From positions 1 through 64,000 of the forward strand of contig NZ_LMIU01000002.1 in the NCBI RefSeq assembly GCF_001428845.1: 64,000 nucleotides of DNA. Direction: 5' to 3'. A model generated the notes under the pieces. That model made no database searches. It had not been told where the DNA came from and saw only the letters and a list, made by a program, of their open reading frames with translations. Below, piece after piece: positions 9,992-18,620 of the stretch. Position 1 is the first letter of the stretch. Every line of letters starts with the position of its first letter. Position numbers and translations under genes: made by a program. This DNA comes from Achromobacter sp. Root83. Lineage in GTDB: Bacteria; Pseudomonadota; Gammaproteobacteria; Burkholderiales; Burkholderiaceae_B.

Positions 9992-10045
9992 ATTATAGGG
10001 ATAACCCTAGGGTGAAAGCAACGACCTTTTTAGGGAAAACCCTAG
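9992..10045 (-). promoter_or_regulatory. Promoter with two TAGGG-N5-CCCTAG palindromes
   Basis: The minus strand has TTGCTT (10016-10021), an 18-bp spacer and a perfect TATAAT (9992-9997), 35 bp before the small-protein ATG. Two 15-bp near-palindromes, TAGGGATAACCCTAG (9996-10010) and TAGGGAAAACCCTAG (10031-10045), are exactly 35 bp apart. One overlaps the -10/spacer, the other lies upstream of the -35. This geometry suggests an operator pair for a dimeric regulator. Confidence 0.65.
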
Positions 10046-10075
10046 TATGTTGTAAAAATGTTTACGGACAAGGAC

Positions 10076-10936
10076 TTAGCCCCCATTGCGCAGGGCCCGG
10101 GCCGCATCGGCAAGTTCGCCCGCCGTCAGGCCGATAGGACCCACGCCCTGGGCAACCAGGGCGTCCGCCGCCGCGCCGTGCAGCCAGACTGCCCCGGCCA
10201 CGGCCTGGTCCAGCGGCAGCTTTTGGGCAAGCAGCGAGCCCAGCATGCCGGCCAGCACGTCCCCGGTTCCGGCCGTGGCCAGCCCGGCGTTGCCGCTGGT
10301 GTTGACCCGCAGGGCGCCGTCGGGGGCGCAGACCACCGTGCCCGCGCCCTTGAGCACGACCCAGGCCTGATAGCGTTGCGCCAGCTTCCAGGCGGCCGCG
10401 GGCCGGTCGCCCTGGATCTGGTCCGTGCCCACGCCCAGCAGGCGGCCGGCCTCGGCCGGATGCGGGGTCAACACCACCGGGCCTGCCCCCCAATTGGGGC
10501 GGATGTCCGCCCGGGCCAGCAGGTTGAGGCCGTCGGCGTCCAGCACCAGCGGTGCGTCGCGGCGCAGCACGAACAATTCGGACAGCGCGTTGGCCGCAAG
10601 CGCCCCGGTGCCGATCCCGCAGCCGGCGACCCAGGCGGTGACGCCCCAGTCCTCGTCCAATAGCGAGCGGAAGTCGCGCAGCATCAGCTCGGGTTGCAGA
10701 AGATCGCACGGCAGCGGGGCCGTGTCCTGGGCGAAACCCACCAGCACCTTGCCGGCGCCGGTCTTCAACGCAGCGCGAGCGGCAAGCAGAGCGGCGCCCG
10801 TCATGCCGGGGCCGCCACCCACCACGCCGACGGTGCCGAAGCTGCCCTTGTGGGTGTCCTGCCCGCGGGGGGCGAAGAGGGCGGGCACGGCAGCGCGGTC
10901 GATGGGGACGCCGGCGGACGGGATGGGGGTGTTCAT
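10076..10936 (-). CDS. nnrD: ADP-dependent NAD(P)H-hydrate dehydratase
   Basis: A 286-residue YjeF C-terminal-domain (ribokinase-like) protein that dehydrates S-NAD(P)HX back to NAD(P)H, a metabolite-repair reaction. Visible motifs are [19 protein letters not shown] near the N-terminus, [19 protein letters not shown] and the nucleotide-site motif [15 protein letters not shown]. The epimerase (YjeF N) domain found in many bacterial fusions is absent, so this is a stand-alone dehydratase. The gene is monocistronic and divergent from the enoyl-CoA hydratase at 11053. Confidence 0.92.
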   Translation of the reverse strand: MNTPIPSAGVPIDRAAVPALFAPRGQDTHKGSFGTVGVVGGGPGMTGAALLAARAALKTGAGKVLVGFAQDTAPLPCDLLQPELMLRDFRSLLDEDWGVTAWVAGCGIGTGALAANALSELFVLRRDAPLVLDADGLNLLARADIRPNWGAGPVVLTPHPAEAGRLLGVGTDQIQGDRPAAAWKLAQRYQAWVVLKGAGTVVCAPDGALRVNTSGNAGLATAGTGDVLAGMLGSLLAQKLPLDQAVAGAVWLHGAAADALVAQGVGPIGLTAGELADAARALRNGG

Positions 10937-11052
10937 GGTCTGAGACTCCTGGGGGAATCGGGGTGGCGGGGGCGGGCGTATCCACTATAGTGCGCAAAAA
11001 TGCGCCGCCTTTGGCCTATCCAACATATATAAAAGACAACCCGGAGCAGACA

Positions 11053-11886
11053 ATGACCGACATTACGCTGGAACACTATTCGGCCTATGAATCCCTGAAG
11101 CTGCGCCGGCATCCCGGCGGCGTGCTCGAACTGATCATGGGGACCAAGGGCGGCCAGCCGGGCAAGCTGTCGACCGCCGACGACCGCATGCACCGGGAAC
11201 TGGCCGACATCTGGCGCGACATCGACACCGACCCGGATACCCGGGTCGTGGTGATCCGCGGCGAGGGCAAGGGCTTTTCGGGCGGCGGCGACCTGGAGCT
11301 GGTGCAGCAGATGGCCGATGACTTCCACGTGCGCACGCGCGTCTGGCGAGAGGCCCGCGACCTGGTCTACAACATCATCAACTGCAGCAAGCCCATCGTG
11401 TCGGCCATGCATGGCGCGGCGGTGGGCGCGGGGCTGGTGGCCGGCTTGCTGGCCGACATCTCCATCGCGGCGCACGACGCACGGATCATCGACGGCCACA
11501 CCCGCCTGGGCGTGGCGGCGGGGGATCACGCCGCCATCGTCTGGCCGCTGCTTTGCGGCATGGCAAAGGCCAAGTACTACCTGATGCTGTGCGAAACCGT
11601 GTCCGGCGAAGAGGCCGAGCGCATCGGCCTGGTGTCCCTGTGCGTGGACGAAGCCGAACTGATTCCCAAGGCATTCGAGGTGGCCAACAAGCTGGCGGCG
11701 GGTTCGCAGACCGCCATCCGCTGGACCAAATACTCGCTGAACAACTGGCTGCGCATGGCGGGACCGAGCTTCGATACGTCCCTGGCGCTGGAGTTCATGG
11801 GTTTCGGAGGCCCGGACGTGCGCGAAGGAATTCAGTCCCTGCGCGAGCGGCGGGCGCCGAATTTCCGGCCGGACTCGCCCTTCTGA
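11053..11886 (+). CDS. Enoyl-CoA hydratase/isomerase family protein
   Basis: A 277-residue crotonase-fold protein. The oxyanion-hole segments are [14 protein letters not shown] and [23 protein letters not shown] 11053 is preceded by CCGGAG; the frame is open further upstream without a ribosome site. The family hydrates, isomerises or cleaves acyl-CoA thioesters. One expected catalytic Glu region differs from classical FadB-type hydratases ([13 protein letters not shown]), so hydratase activity is not certain. It is encoded on the plus strand, convergent with a second crotonase at 11896-12633, and may act in the same acyl-CoA pathway. Confidence 0.85.
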   Translation: MTDITLEHYSAYESLKLRRHPGGVLELIMGTKGGQPGKLSTADDRMHRELADIWRDIDTDPDTRVVVIRGEGKGFSGGGDLELVQQMADDFHVRTRVWREARDLVYNIINCSKPIVSAMHGAAVGAGLVAGLLADISIAAHDARIIDGHTRLGVAAGDHAAIVWPLLCGMAKAKYYLMLCETVSGEEAERIGLVSLCVDEAELIPKAFEVANKLAAGSQTAIRWTKYSLNNWLRMAGPSFDTSLALEFMGFGGPDVREGIQSLRERRAPNFRPDSPF

Positions 11887-11895
11887 CGCCTGCCG

Positions 11896-12633
11896 CTATT
11901 TCTTGAAGAACCGGGCGAACGCCGCCTGCGCCTCGTCGGTTTGCAGGCGGGCGCGGAACTGCTGGGCTTCGTAGTCCAGCGTTTCCTGGATGGCCTGGCG
12001 GTCGGCGCGCTTCATCATGGCCTTGGTCAGGCGCAGTGCCGCGGGCGGCTGCGCCGCCAGATCGGCCGCGGTGGCCCGGGCCGCCGCCAGGGCCTCGCCC
12101 TTGGGCGCGACCGAGGTGGCCAGCCCCGCCTCGTGGGCGTCCGTGGCCGAAAATGCCTTGCCCTGCAGCAGCCATTGCGCCGCCCGGCGCCCGGCCAGGC
12201 GCGGCATCAGCAGGCTGGAGGCGCCTTCGGGGCACAGGCCCAGCGCCACGAACGGCATGCGCAGCGTGGCGCCCTCGCCGATATGCACGAAATCGCAGTG
12301 CTGCAAAAGCGTCACGCCGATGCCGATGGCGTAGCCCTCGACCGCCGCGATGACAGGCACGTCCGCCGTCGACAGCGCGCGCAGGAACGTCATGCCGGCG
12401 CTGTCGCCCGTCCCGCGCTCGGCCTGGAAATCCCGCAGGTCGTTGCCGGCGGTGAAATGTTCGCCCGCCCCGGTCAGGATGACGGCGGACACCGAGGTGT
12501 CCGCGCTGGCCAGCGCGATCTGCTCGGCCAGCGCGCCGTAGGTGGCCAGATCCAGCGCGTTGCGGCGCTCGGGACGGTCGATGGTCAGCGTCAGCACCGC
12601 GCCATCGCGGCTTGCCTTCAAGCCCGCGCTCAT
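11896..12633 (-). CDS. Enoyl-CoA hydratase
   Basis: A 245-residue crotonase-family enzyme. It has RPERRNALD near the N-terminus, the oxyanion elements GEHFTAGNDL and EGYAIGIGVTLLQHCDFVHI, and the downstream ALGLCPEGASS with the catalytic-type Glu. The length is typical of short PaaG-like enoyl-CoA isomerases/hydratases. Its start overlaps the stop of the NMO-like gene by four bases, so both are in one minus-strand operon divergent from the TetR regulator. Confidence 0.88.
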   Translation of the reverse strand: MSAGLKASRDGAVLTLTIDRPERRNALDLATYGALAEQIALASADTSVSAVILTGAGEHFTAGNDLRDFQAERGTGDSAGMTFLRALSTADVPVIAAVEGYAIGIGVTLLQHCDFVHIGEGATLRMPFVALGLCPEGASSLLMPRLAGRRAAQWLLQGKAFSATDAHEAGLATSVAPKGEALAAARATAADLAAQPPAALRLTKAMMKRADRQAIQETLDYEAQQFRARLQTDEAQAAFARFFKK

Positions 12634-13601
12634 CCGGCGGCCCCGCCGCCCAGCGCGGCCTTCGCGTCCGCATACTCGCGGCGCAGCGTTTCCACGATCT
12701 GGCGTGTCGGTTCGACGCTGGCGATGCCGCCTACGCCCTGGCCGGCGCCCCAGATGTCCTTCCAGGGCTTGACGCGCGACGAGCCGAAGTTGGACGCCCC
12801 GCTATCCGGCTGCGGCAGGTTGGCCGGGTCCAGGCCGGCGGCGGCGATGCTGGCCTTGAGGTAGTTGCCGGGTATGCCTGTGAAAAAAGGCGTGTACAGG
12901 ATGTCGGACGCGCTGGCCTGGACGATGGCGGACTTGTAGTCTTCGCTGGCGTTGGCCTCTTGGCTCGCGATGAAGCGCGTGCCCATGTAGGCGAAGTCGG
13001 CGCCCATTGCCTGCGCGGCCAGCACATGCGCGCCCGAGGTGATCGCGCCCGACAGGATCAGCGGGCCGTCGTAGAAGCGGCGCACTTCGGACACCAGGGC
13101 GAACGGGCTGAGCGTGCCCGCGTGCCCGCCGGCGCCGGCGCACACCAGGATCAGGCCATCCACGCCGGCTTCCAGCGCCTTCTCGGCGTGACGGATCGTG
13201 GTCACGTCGTGGAACACCTTGCCGCCCCAATCGTGCACGCCCTTGACCAGGTCGCCGGGGGCGCGCAGGCTGGTGATGATCAGCGGCACGCGGTGGCTGG
13301 CGCAAACGGCCAGGTCCTGTTCCAGGCGGTCGTTGGACTGGTGAATGATCTGGTTGACGGCGAACGGCGCCACGCGCGCCTCGGGGTGGGCCTCGCGATG
13401 CGAGGCCAGGCCGGCCTGGACTTCGTCCAGCCAATCGGTCAACAGGCTTTGCGGACGCGCATTCAGGGCCGGGAACGAGCCCACGATGCCGCTCGCGCAC
13501 TGGGCGATGACCAGCTTGGGATTGGACACGATGAACATGGGGGCGCTGATGACCGGCAGGGACATCTGGCCATACAAATCAGTCACGAGGGAGTGGGGCA
13601 T
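12630..13601 (-). CDS. Nitronate monooxygenase-like FMN enzyme
   Basis: A 323-residue 2-nitropropane dioxygenase/nitronate monooxygenase-family TIM barrel. The opening MSLPVISAPMFIVSNP and the phosphate-binding CAGAGGHAGT are visible. Close family members act as FMN-dependent oxidoreductases or enoyl reductases in acyl-CoA pathways, and the translational overlap with an enoyl-CoA hydratase favours such a role over nitronate detoxification. ATG 13601 is near the divergent TetR operator at 13631-13656. The true substrate is open. Confidence 0.8.
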   Translation of the reverse strand: MPHSLVTDLYGQMSLPVISAPMFIVSNPKLVIAQCASGIVGSFPALNARPQSLLTDWLDEVQAGLASHREAHPEARVAPFAVNQIIHQSNDRLEQDLAVCASHRVPLIITSLRAPGDLVKGVHDWGGKVFHDVTTIRHAEKALEAGVDGLILVCAGAGGHAGTLSPFALVSEVRRFYDGPLILSGAITSGAHVLAAQAMGADFAYMGTRFIASQEANASEDYKSAIVQASASDILYTPFFTGIPGNYLKASIAAAGLDPANLPQPDSGASNFGSSRVKPWKDIWGAGQGVGGIASVEPTRQIVETLRREYADAKAALGGGAAG

Positions 13602-13627
13602 GGTGTCGTCGCGTTGTGTTTGGGGTA

Positions 13628-13656
13628 TATAATTACCTACCGACCGTCCGGTAATT
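13628..13656. promoter_or_regulatory. Divergent promoter and candidate TetR operator
   Basis: The inverted arms AATTACC (13631-13637) and GGTAATT (13650-13656) enclose TACCGACCGTCCGGTA (13638-13653), itself a partial palindrome of the ACCG...CGGT type common for TetR regulators. A TATAAT (13628-13633) abuts the left arm. The site lies between the NMO-like gene and the tetR-like gene, as expected for an autoregulating repressor that also controls both flanking operons. Confidence 0.65.
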
Positions 13657-13750
13657 AATTAATCTTTATTTAACGGCATGCGCGGAACCGCTGTCAATGG
13701 AGGTTCTCTCCAACTTCCACGGCTTCCCGCGCGGCCCGGCAAAGGCAGTC

Positions 13751-14374
13751 ATGGCGACCTCCGCCCCTACCTCCCCCAAGCGCGCCCGCGCCGGCCGCCC
13801 GCCCACCCTGGCGGCGCCGCGCGAACGCATTCTTGAAGAAGCCGCCAAGCTCTTCGCCCGCAGCGGCTACGACGGCAGCTCCGTGTCCGACCTGGCCTCC
13901 GCCATCGGGGCGTCCAAGGCCGCCATCTACCACTATTACCCCACCAAGCAGGACATCTACGACGCCATCATCCTGGCCGTGCTGAACGGCCTGACCCAGA
14001 CCGTTGGCCAGGACGTGGCCGCGGCCAGCGGCGGCGCGGCCCGGCTGCGCGCGTTCATGGTGGGACACGCGCGCTACTTCGAACGGCACCACGCCGAATT
14101 CGTCACCATGCTGATCGGCTATTCCGGCATGGCCCTGCCGGAACGCGAAGACGCCGCCCGCCTGCGCGACAGCTACGAAAAGCGCCTGCGCGAAGTGATT
14201 GCGCAAGGCGTGGCCGAGGGCGCGTTCCGCGCGCTCGATGTCGCGGCCGCCGGCCGCGCCGTGCTGTCGATGCTGAATTGGATGGTGCGTTGGTACAAGC
14301 CGGGCCAGGGCGACAGCGCCGAAGCCATCGCCGCCGGCTACTTCGATTTGCTGGTGGGCGGCATGCGCGCCTGA
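13751..14374 (+). CDS. TetR family transcriptional regulator
   Basis: A 207-residue repressor. The N-terminal helix-turn-helix is typical: ERILEEAAKLFARSGYDGSSVSDLASAIGASKAAIYHYYPTK in essence, split at about residues 24-66. It is followed by a helical ligand domain. ATG 13751 (AAAGG upstream) is preferred; an in-frame ATG at 13697 would add 18 residues. The neighbours (acyl-CoA dehydrogenase, CoA-transferase, enoyl-CoA hydratase) suggest that it senses an acyl-CoA, like the PsrA/FadR-type TetR proteins. That is inference. Confidence 0.9.
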   Translation: MATSAPTSPKRARAGRPPTLAAPRERILEEAAKLFARSGYDGSSVSDLASAIGASKAAIYHYYPTKQDIYDAIILAVLNGLTQTVGQDVAAASGGAARLRAFMVGHARYFERHHAEFVTMLIGYSGMALPEREDAARLRDSYEKRLREVIAQGVAEGAFRALDVAAAGRAVLSMLNWMVRWYKPGQGDSAEAIAAGYFDLLVGGMRA

Positions 14375-14426
14375 GCGCGGCGCCCGTCCGAACCCTTTTT
14401 CGTATCTGACTAGTGAGAACCTCATC

Positions 14427-15575
14427 ATGGCCCTCGACACCGAAACCCTGACCCTGCTGCTCGACGCCGTGCGCCGCTTCGTGCATGAACGCCTGATCCC
14501 CGCCGAAGACGAGCTTGCCGCAAGCGGCCAGGTGCCGGCCGACATCGTCAATGAAATGCGCGAACTGGGCCTCTTCGGCCTGTCCATATCGCCCGATTTC
14601 GGCGGCCTGGGCCTGACCATGGAAGAAGAGGTGCGCGTCGTGTTCGAACTGGGCCAGACCTCGCCCGCGTTCCGCTCGCTGGCCGGCACCAACATCGGCA
14701 TCGGTTCGCAGGCCATCGTCCTGGCCGGCACCGACGAGCAGCGCGCCCGCTACCTGCCCAAGCTGGCCAGCGGCGAACTGATCGGCTCCTTCGCGCTGAC
14801 GGAGCCCGACGCGGGCTCCGACGCCATGGCCCTGCGCCTGTCCGCCGAGCGCGACGGTGATGTGTACGTGCTGAACGGCACCAAGCGCTACATCACCAAC
14901 GCGCCCATCGCCGGCCTGTTTTCGGTCATGGCGCGCACCGCGCCGGAGCGCCGCGCCAATTCGATCTCGTGCTTCCTGGTCGAGGCGGGCACGCCCGGCC
15001 TGATCATCGGCAAGCCCGACAAGAAGATGGGCCAGGCCGGCGCGTTGACCAGCGACGTCGTGTTCGACAATTGCCGCGTCCCGGCCAGCGCGCTGCTGGG
15101 CGGCGAAGAAGGCAACGGGTTCCGCACGTCCATGCGTGTCCTGGACAAGGGCCGCCTGCATATTTCCGCCCTGTGCGTGGGCATCGCCGACCGCCTGCTG
15201 CGCGACGCCGTGAAGTACGCCACCGAACGCAAGCAGTTCGGCCAGCCCATCGCGGAATTCCAGTTGATCCAGGCGATGATCGCCGACAGCCAGGCCGAAC
15301 TCTATGCCGCGCGCTGCATGGTGCTGGACGCCGCCCGCATGCGCGACCGCGGGGAAAACACCACCATGCAGGCTGCCTGCTGCAAGCTGTTTTCCACCGA
15401 AATGGTGGGCCGCGTCGCCGATCGCGCCGTGCAGATCCACGGCGGCGCGGGCTACATGTCCGAGTACGCCGTGGAACGCTTCTACCGCGATGTGCGCCTG
15501 TTCCGCATCTTTGAAGGCACCTCGCAGATCCAGCAGCTGGTGATCGCCCGCGAGACCATCAAGGCCCATTCCTGA
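14427..15575 (+). CDS. Acyl-CoA dehydrogenase
   Basis: A 382-residue FAD-dependent acyl-CoA dehydrogenase. The substrate/FAD segment FALTEPDAGSDAMAL, the middle beta domain, the C-terminal RKQFGQPIAEFQLIQ and the QIHGGAGYMSEYAVERFYRDVR region are all present. The candidate catalytic Glu is in IFEGTSQIQQ near the C-terminus. It introduces the alpha-beta double bond into an acyl-CoA and passes electrons to ETF. It is the first enzyme gene after tetR (52 bp), so it is probably in the same regulon. Confidence 0.92.
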   Translation: MALDTETLTLLLDAVRRFVHERLIPAEDELAASGQVPADIVNEMRELGLFGLSISPDFGGLGLTMEEEVRVVFELGQTSPAFRSLAGTNIGIGSQAIVLAGTDEQRARYLPKLASGELIGSFALTEPDAGSDAMALRLSAERDGDVYVLNGTKRYITNAPIAGLFSVMARTAPERRANSISCFLVEAGTPGLIIGKPDKKMGQAGALTSDVVFDNCRVPASALLGGEEGNGFRTSMRVLDKGRLHISALCVGIADRLLRDAVKYATERKQFGQPIAEFQLIQAMIADSQAELYAARCMVLDAARMRDRGENTTMQAACCKLFSTEMVGRVADRAVQIHGGAGYMSEYAVERFYRDVRLFRIFEGTSQIQQLVIARETIKAHS

Positions 15576-15659
15576 GCTTTCGGCCGCCGGATATCCGGTG
15601 ATGGTGCCCAAACGGCTAATATCCAGTCTGGCCTCGCGCATGGCCGCGAGCCGAAAGTT
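15575..15659. other. Palindrome-rich intergenic segment
   Basis: In the gap between the acyl-CoA dehydrogenase and the CoA-transferase, GAGCTTTCGGC (15575-15585) can pair with GCCGAAAGTTC (15649-15659) with one mismatch. Inside lies a perfect 12-bp palindrome CCGGATATCCGG (15587-15598). It may be an operator or a processing hairpin; there is no T-tract. Confidence 0.45.
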
Positions 15660-15689
15660 CTCATTTCTCTTCTAGCGAAAAGATTACAG

Positions 15690-16919
15690 ATGTCGCAACG
15701 TCCCGCTCCTCTTACCGGCATACGCGTGCTGGACCTGACCCGCGTGCTGGCGGGCCCCTGGTGCACCCAGAACCTGGCAGATCTCGGCGCCGAGGTGATC
15801 AAGATCGAACGGCCGGGCTCGGGCGACGACACGCGCGCCTGGGGGCCTCCGTACCTGAAGGACGAAGCGGGCCACGACACCACCGAGGCTGCGTATTACC
15901 TGTCGGCCAACCGCAACAAGATGTCGGTGGCGCTGGACATCGCGTCGCCGCGCGGCGCCGAGCTGGTGCGCGAACTGGCGCTGCAAAGCGACATCCTGGT
16001 CGAGAATTTCAAGGTCGGCGGACTTTCCAAGTACGGCCTGGACTACGACAGCCTGAAGGAAATCAATCCCCGCCTGATCTATTGCTCGATCACCGGTTTC
16101 GGCCAGACCGGCCCGTACGCCAGCCGTCCCGGCTATGACTTCATGATCCAGGGCATGGGCGGCCTGATGAGCATCACGGGCGAGCGCGACGATCTGCCCG
16201 GCGGCGGCCCGCAAAAGGCGGGCGTGGCCGTGGCCGATCTGATGACCGGGATGTATTCCACGGTGGGCATCCTGGCCGCGCTGCACGAACGCGCCAGGAG
16301 CGGCCTGGGCCAGCACATCGACATGGCCCTGCTGGATTGCCAGGTTGCCATGCTGGCCAACCAGAACCTGAACTTCATGACCTCCGGCGCCGCGCCCAAG
16401 CGCGCCGGCAACGCGCATCAGAACCTCGTGCCGTACCAGGTCTTCGCGGCCAGCGACGGCCACCTGATCGTGGCCGTCGGCAACGACAGCCAGTTCCGCA
16501 ACTATTGCGGCGCGATCGGCCTGCCGGAACTGTCGGCCGACCCGCGCTTCTCCACCAATCCGCAGCGCGTGAAGAATCGCGAAGAACTGGTGCCCTTGCT
16601 GGTCGAGCGCATGGCTACAGGCGAACGCGACCACTGGCTCACCGCGCTGGAAGGCGTGGGCGTGCCGGCGGGCCCGATCAACACGCTGGACCAGGTCTAC
16701 GAAGATCCGCACGTCCTGGCCCGCGGCATGAAGCGGGAACTTCCGCACCCGGCGGCCGGCGCCGTGCCGATGGCGGCCAGCCCGCTGAAGTTCTCGGGCA
16801 GCCCGGTCGAGTACCGCCGCGCGCCGCCCATGCTGGGCGAGCACACCGAGCAGGTCCTTTCCGAAAAGCTCGGCCTGTCGGCCGACGAAATCCAGGCGCT
16901 GGCGCAGAGCCGGTCCTGA
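15690..16919 (+). CDS. CaiB/BaiF family CoA-transferase
   Basis: A 409-residue class III CoA-transferase. The opening GIRVLDLTRVLAGPWCTQNLADLGAEVIKIE is the family hallmark and contains the catalytic-type Asp region later (ADLMTGMYSTVGILAAL). The GFGQTGPYASRPGYD motif is also typical. It transfers CoA between a dicarboxylate- or acyl-CoA donor and a carboxylic acid, activating the substrate without ATP. It sits between the acyl-CoA dehydrogenase and the 3-hydroxyacyl-CoA dehydrogenase, so it probably activates the acid that this pathway degrades. Confidence 0.92.
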   Translation: MSQRPAPLTGIRVLDLTRVLAGPWCTQNLADLGAEVIKIERPGSGDDTRAWGPPYLKDEAGHDTTEAAYYLSANRNKMSVALDIASPRGAELVRELALQSDILVENFKVGGLSKYGLDYDSLKEINPRLIYCSITGFGQTGPYASRPGYDFMIQGMGGLMSITGERDDLPGGGPQKAGVAVADLMTGMYSTVGILAALHERARSGLGQHIDMALLDCQVAMLANQNLNFMTSGAAPKRAGNAHQNLVPYQVFAASDGHLIVAVGNDSQFRNYCGAIGLPELSADPRFSTNPQRVKNREELVPLLVERMATGERDHWLTALEGVGVPAGPINTLDQVYEDPHVLARGMKRELPHPAAGAVPMAASPLKFSGSPVEYRRAPPMLGEHTEQVLSEKLGLSADEIQALAQSRS

Positions 16920-17011
16920 GCGGACGCGGGGCGGCCCCGTGCCGCCTGCCGCGCGCCTTTGCGCCACGTCCGCGGCGCACGAACCATTCCAATACAGGCA
17001 GGAGATAGTTG

Positions 17012-18535
17012 ATGACGGAGATTCAAACCATCGGCGTCGTGGGCGCCGGGGCGATGGGGCGCGGCATCGCGCAGATCGCGGCGCAAGCCGGCTTGCGCGT
17101 GCGCTTGTACGACACCAGCGCCGATGCCGTTGCCGCCGCGCGCGAATCGTTGCGCCAGACCTGGGACAAGCTGGCGCAAAAGGGCAAGCTGACCGCCGCC
17201 GACGCGCAAGCCGCGCTGGAACGCGTGGAATCCGCTACCGCGCTGACCGACATGTCCAAGTGCCAGCTCGTGGTCGAGGCCATTGTCGAGCGGCTGGACG
17301 TCAAGCGCGACCTGTTCGCGGCGCTGGAAGGCGTGGTCTCCGAAGACTGCATCCTGGCGTCCAATACGTCGTCCCTGTCCATCACCGCCATCGCGGCGGC
17401 CTGCAAGCGTCCGCAACGCGTGGCCGGCTACCACTTCTTCAATCCGGTGGCGCTGATGAAGGTCGTGGAGGTCATCGACGGCCTGCGCAGCGCGCCGGAG
17501 GTCGGCGACGCGCTGGCCGAGCTGGCCCGCCGCATGGGCCACACGCCCGTGCGCGCCAAGGACATGCCCGGCTTCATCGTCAACCACGCCGGACGCGGCA
17601 TGAACACCGAAGGCCTGCGGGTGGCGCAGGAGGCCGTGGCCACCTTCGCCCAGGTGGATGCCGTCATGCGCGAGCAGGCCGGTTTCCGCATGGGTCCGTT
17701 CGAACTGCTGGACCTGACCGCGCTGGACGTGTCCCACCCGGTCATGGAGTCCATCTATCGCCAGTTCTTCGACGAGCCGCGCTTCCGCCCGTCGCCGATC
17801 ACGACGGTGCGCCTGGCCGGAGGCCTGATCGGCCGCAAGGCAGGCGAGGGCTTCTATGTCTACGCCGACGGCCAGAAGCAGGTGCCGGCGGAAGCGCCCG
17901 TGCCGGCGCTGCCGCAAGGATTGAAGGTCTGGGTCAGCCCCAAGCACGCGGAAGGCTACGCGCGCGCCTCGGCGCTGGTCGAAAAGCTCGGCGCCACGCT
18001 GGTGACGGGCGCCTCGCCCGATGCCGATGCGCTGATCATCGTCACGCCGTTCGGCGAAGACGTGTCCACCGCCGTTTCCGCCCAAGGCCTGAATGCGGCC
18101 CGCACGGTGGGCCTGGATGCGCTGTACGCGTTCGACGGCGCCAAGCGGCGCACCCTGATGGCGTCGCCCGCGACCGAAGCAAAATGGCGTGACGCCGCGC
18201 ATGCGCTGCTGGCCGCCGACGGCGTGCCGGTGACGGTGATCGAGGATTCGCCCGGCTTCATCGCCCAGCGTATCGTGGCGATGATCGTCAACATCGCCAG
18301 CGACATCGCTCAGCAGCACATCGCCACGCCGGAAGACATCGACCAGGCCGTGACGCTGGGGCTGGGCTACCCGACGGGCCCGCTGGCCCTGGGCGACAAG
18401 CTGGGCGCGGACCGTATCCTGGAAATCCTGAAGAGCATGCAGCGCGTCACGGGCGACCCCCGCTACCGTCCCAGCCTGTGGCTGCAGCGCCGCGTGCAAC
18501 TGGGCATGTCGTTGCTGAAATCGTCGGCGGACTGA
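17012..18535 (+). CDS. 3-hydroxyacyl-CoA dehydrogenase (PaaH-like)
   Basis: A 507-residue NAD-dependent dehydrogenase. The N-terminal Rossmann motif GVVGAGAMGRGIAQIAA is at about 7-23. SNTSSLSITAIAA and the catalytic HFFNPVALMKVVEVI follow, with two C-terminal HCDH-type helical domains; the second contains ESPGFIAQRIVAM-like sequence. The length fits PaaH-type proteins with a duplicated C-terminal domain. ATG 17012 has a strong AGGAGA site. It oxidises 3-hydroxyacyl-CoA to 3-ketoacyl-CoA. No thiolase is visible in the window. Confidence 0.92.
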   Translation: MTEIQTIGVVGAGAMGRGIAQIAAQAGLRVRLYDTSADAVAAARESLRQTWDKLAQKGKLTAADAQAALERVESATALTDMSKCQLVVEAIVERLDVKRDLFAALEGVVSEDCILASNTSSLSITAIAAACKRPQRVAGYHFFNPVALMKVVEVIDGLRSAPEVGDALAELARRMGHTPVRAKDMPGFIVNHAGRGMNTEGLRVAQEAVATFAQVDAVMREQAGFRMGPFELLDLTALDVSHPVMESIYRQFFDEPRFRPSPITTVRLAGGLIGRKAGEGFYVYADGQKQVPAEAPVPALPQGLKVWVSPKHAEGYARASALVEKLGATLVTGASPDADALIIVTPFGEDVSTAVSAQGLNAARTVGLDALYAFDGAKRRTLMASPATEAKWRDAAHALLAADGVPVTVIEDSPGFIAQRIVAMIVNIASDIAQQHIATPEDIDQAVTLGLGYPTGPLALGDKLGADRILEILKSMQRVTGDPRYRPSLWLQRRVQLGMSLLKSSAD

Positions 18536-18556
18536 CGTCCCGCGGCGTCCGTCGAT

Positions 18557-18591
18557 AAAAAAAGCCCCTTGATGCATCAAGGGGCTTTTTC
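18557..18591. terminator. Bidirectional intrinsic terminator
   Basis: A perfect palindromic stem (AAGCCCCTTGATG pairing with CATCAAGGGGCTT) with A- and T-runs on the two sides. It lies between the convergent 3-hydroxyacyl-CoA dehydrogenase and cytochrome genes and should stop transcription from both. Confidence 0.92.
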
Positions 18592-18620
18592 TTGTCCGCG
18601 AACGCGTCGCGGCGCGGCGC

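Noticed and set aside
14103..15641. A 512-residue minus-strand open frame
   Set aside because: It is a shadow of the acyl-CoA dehydrogenase gene.
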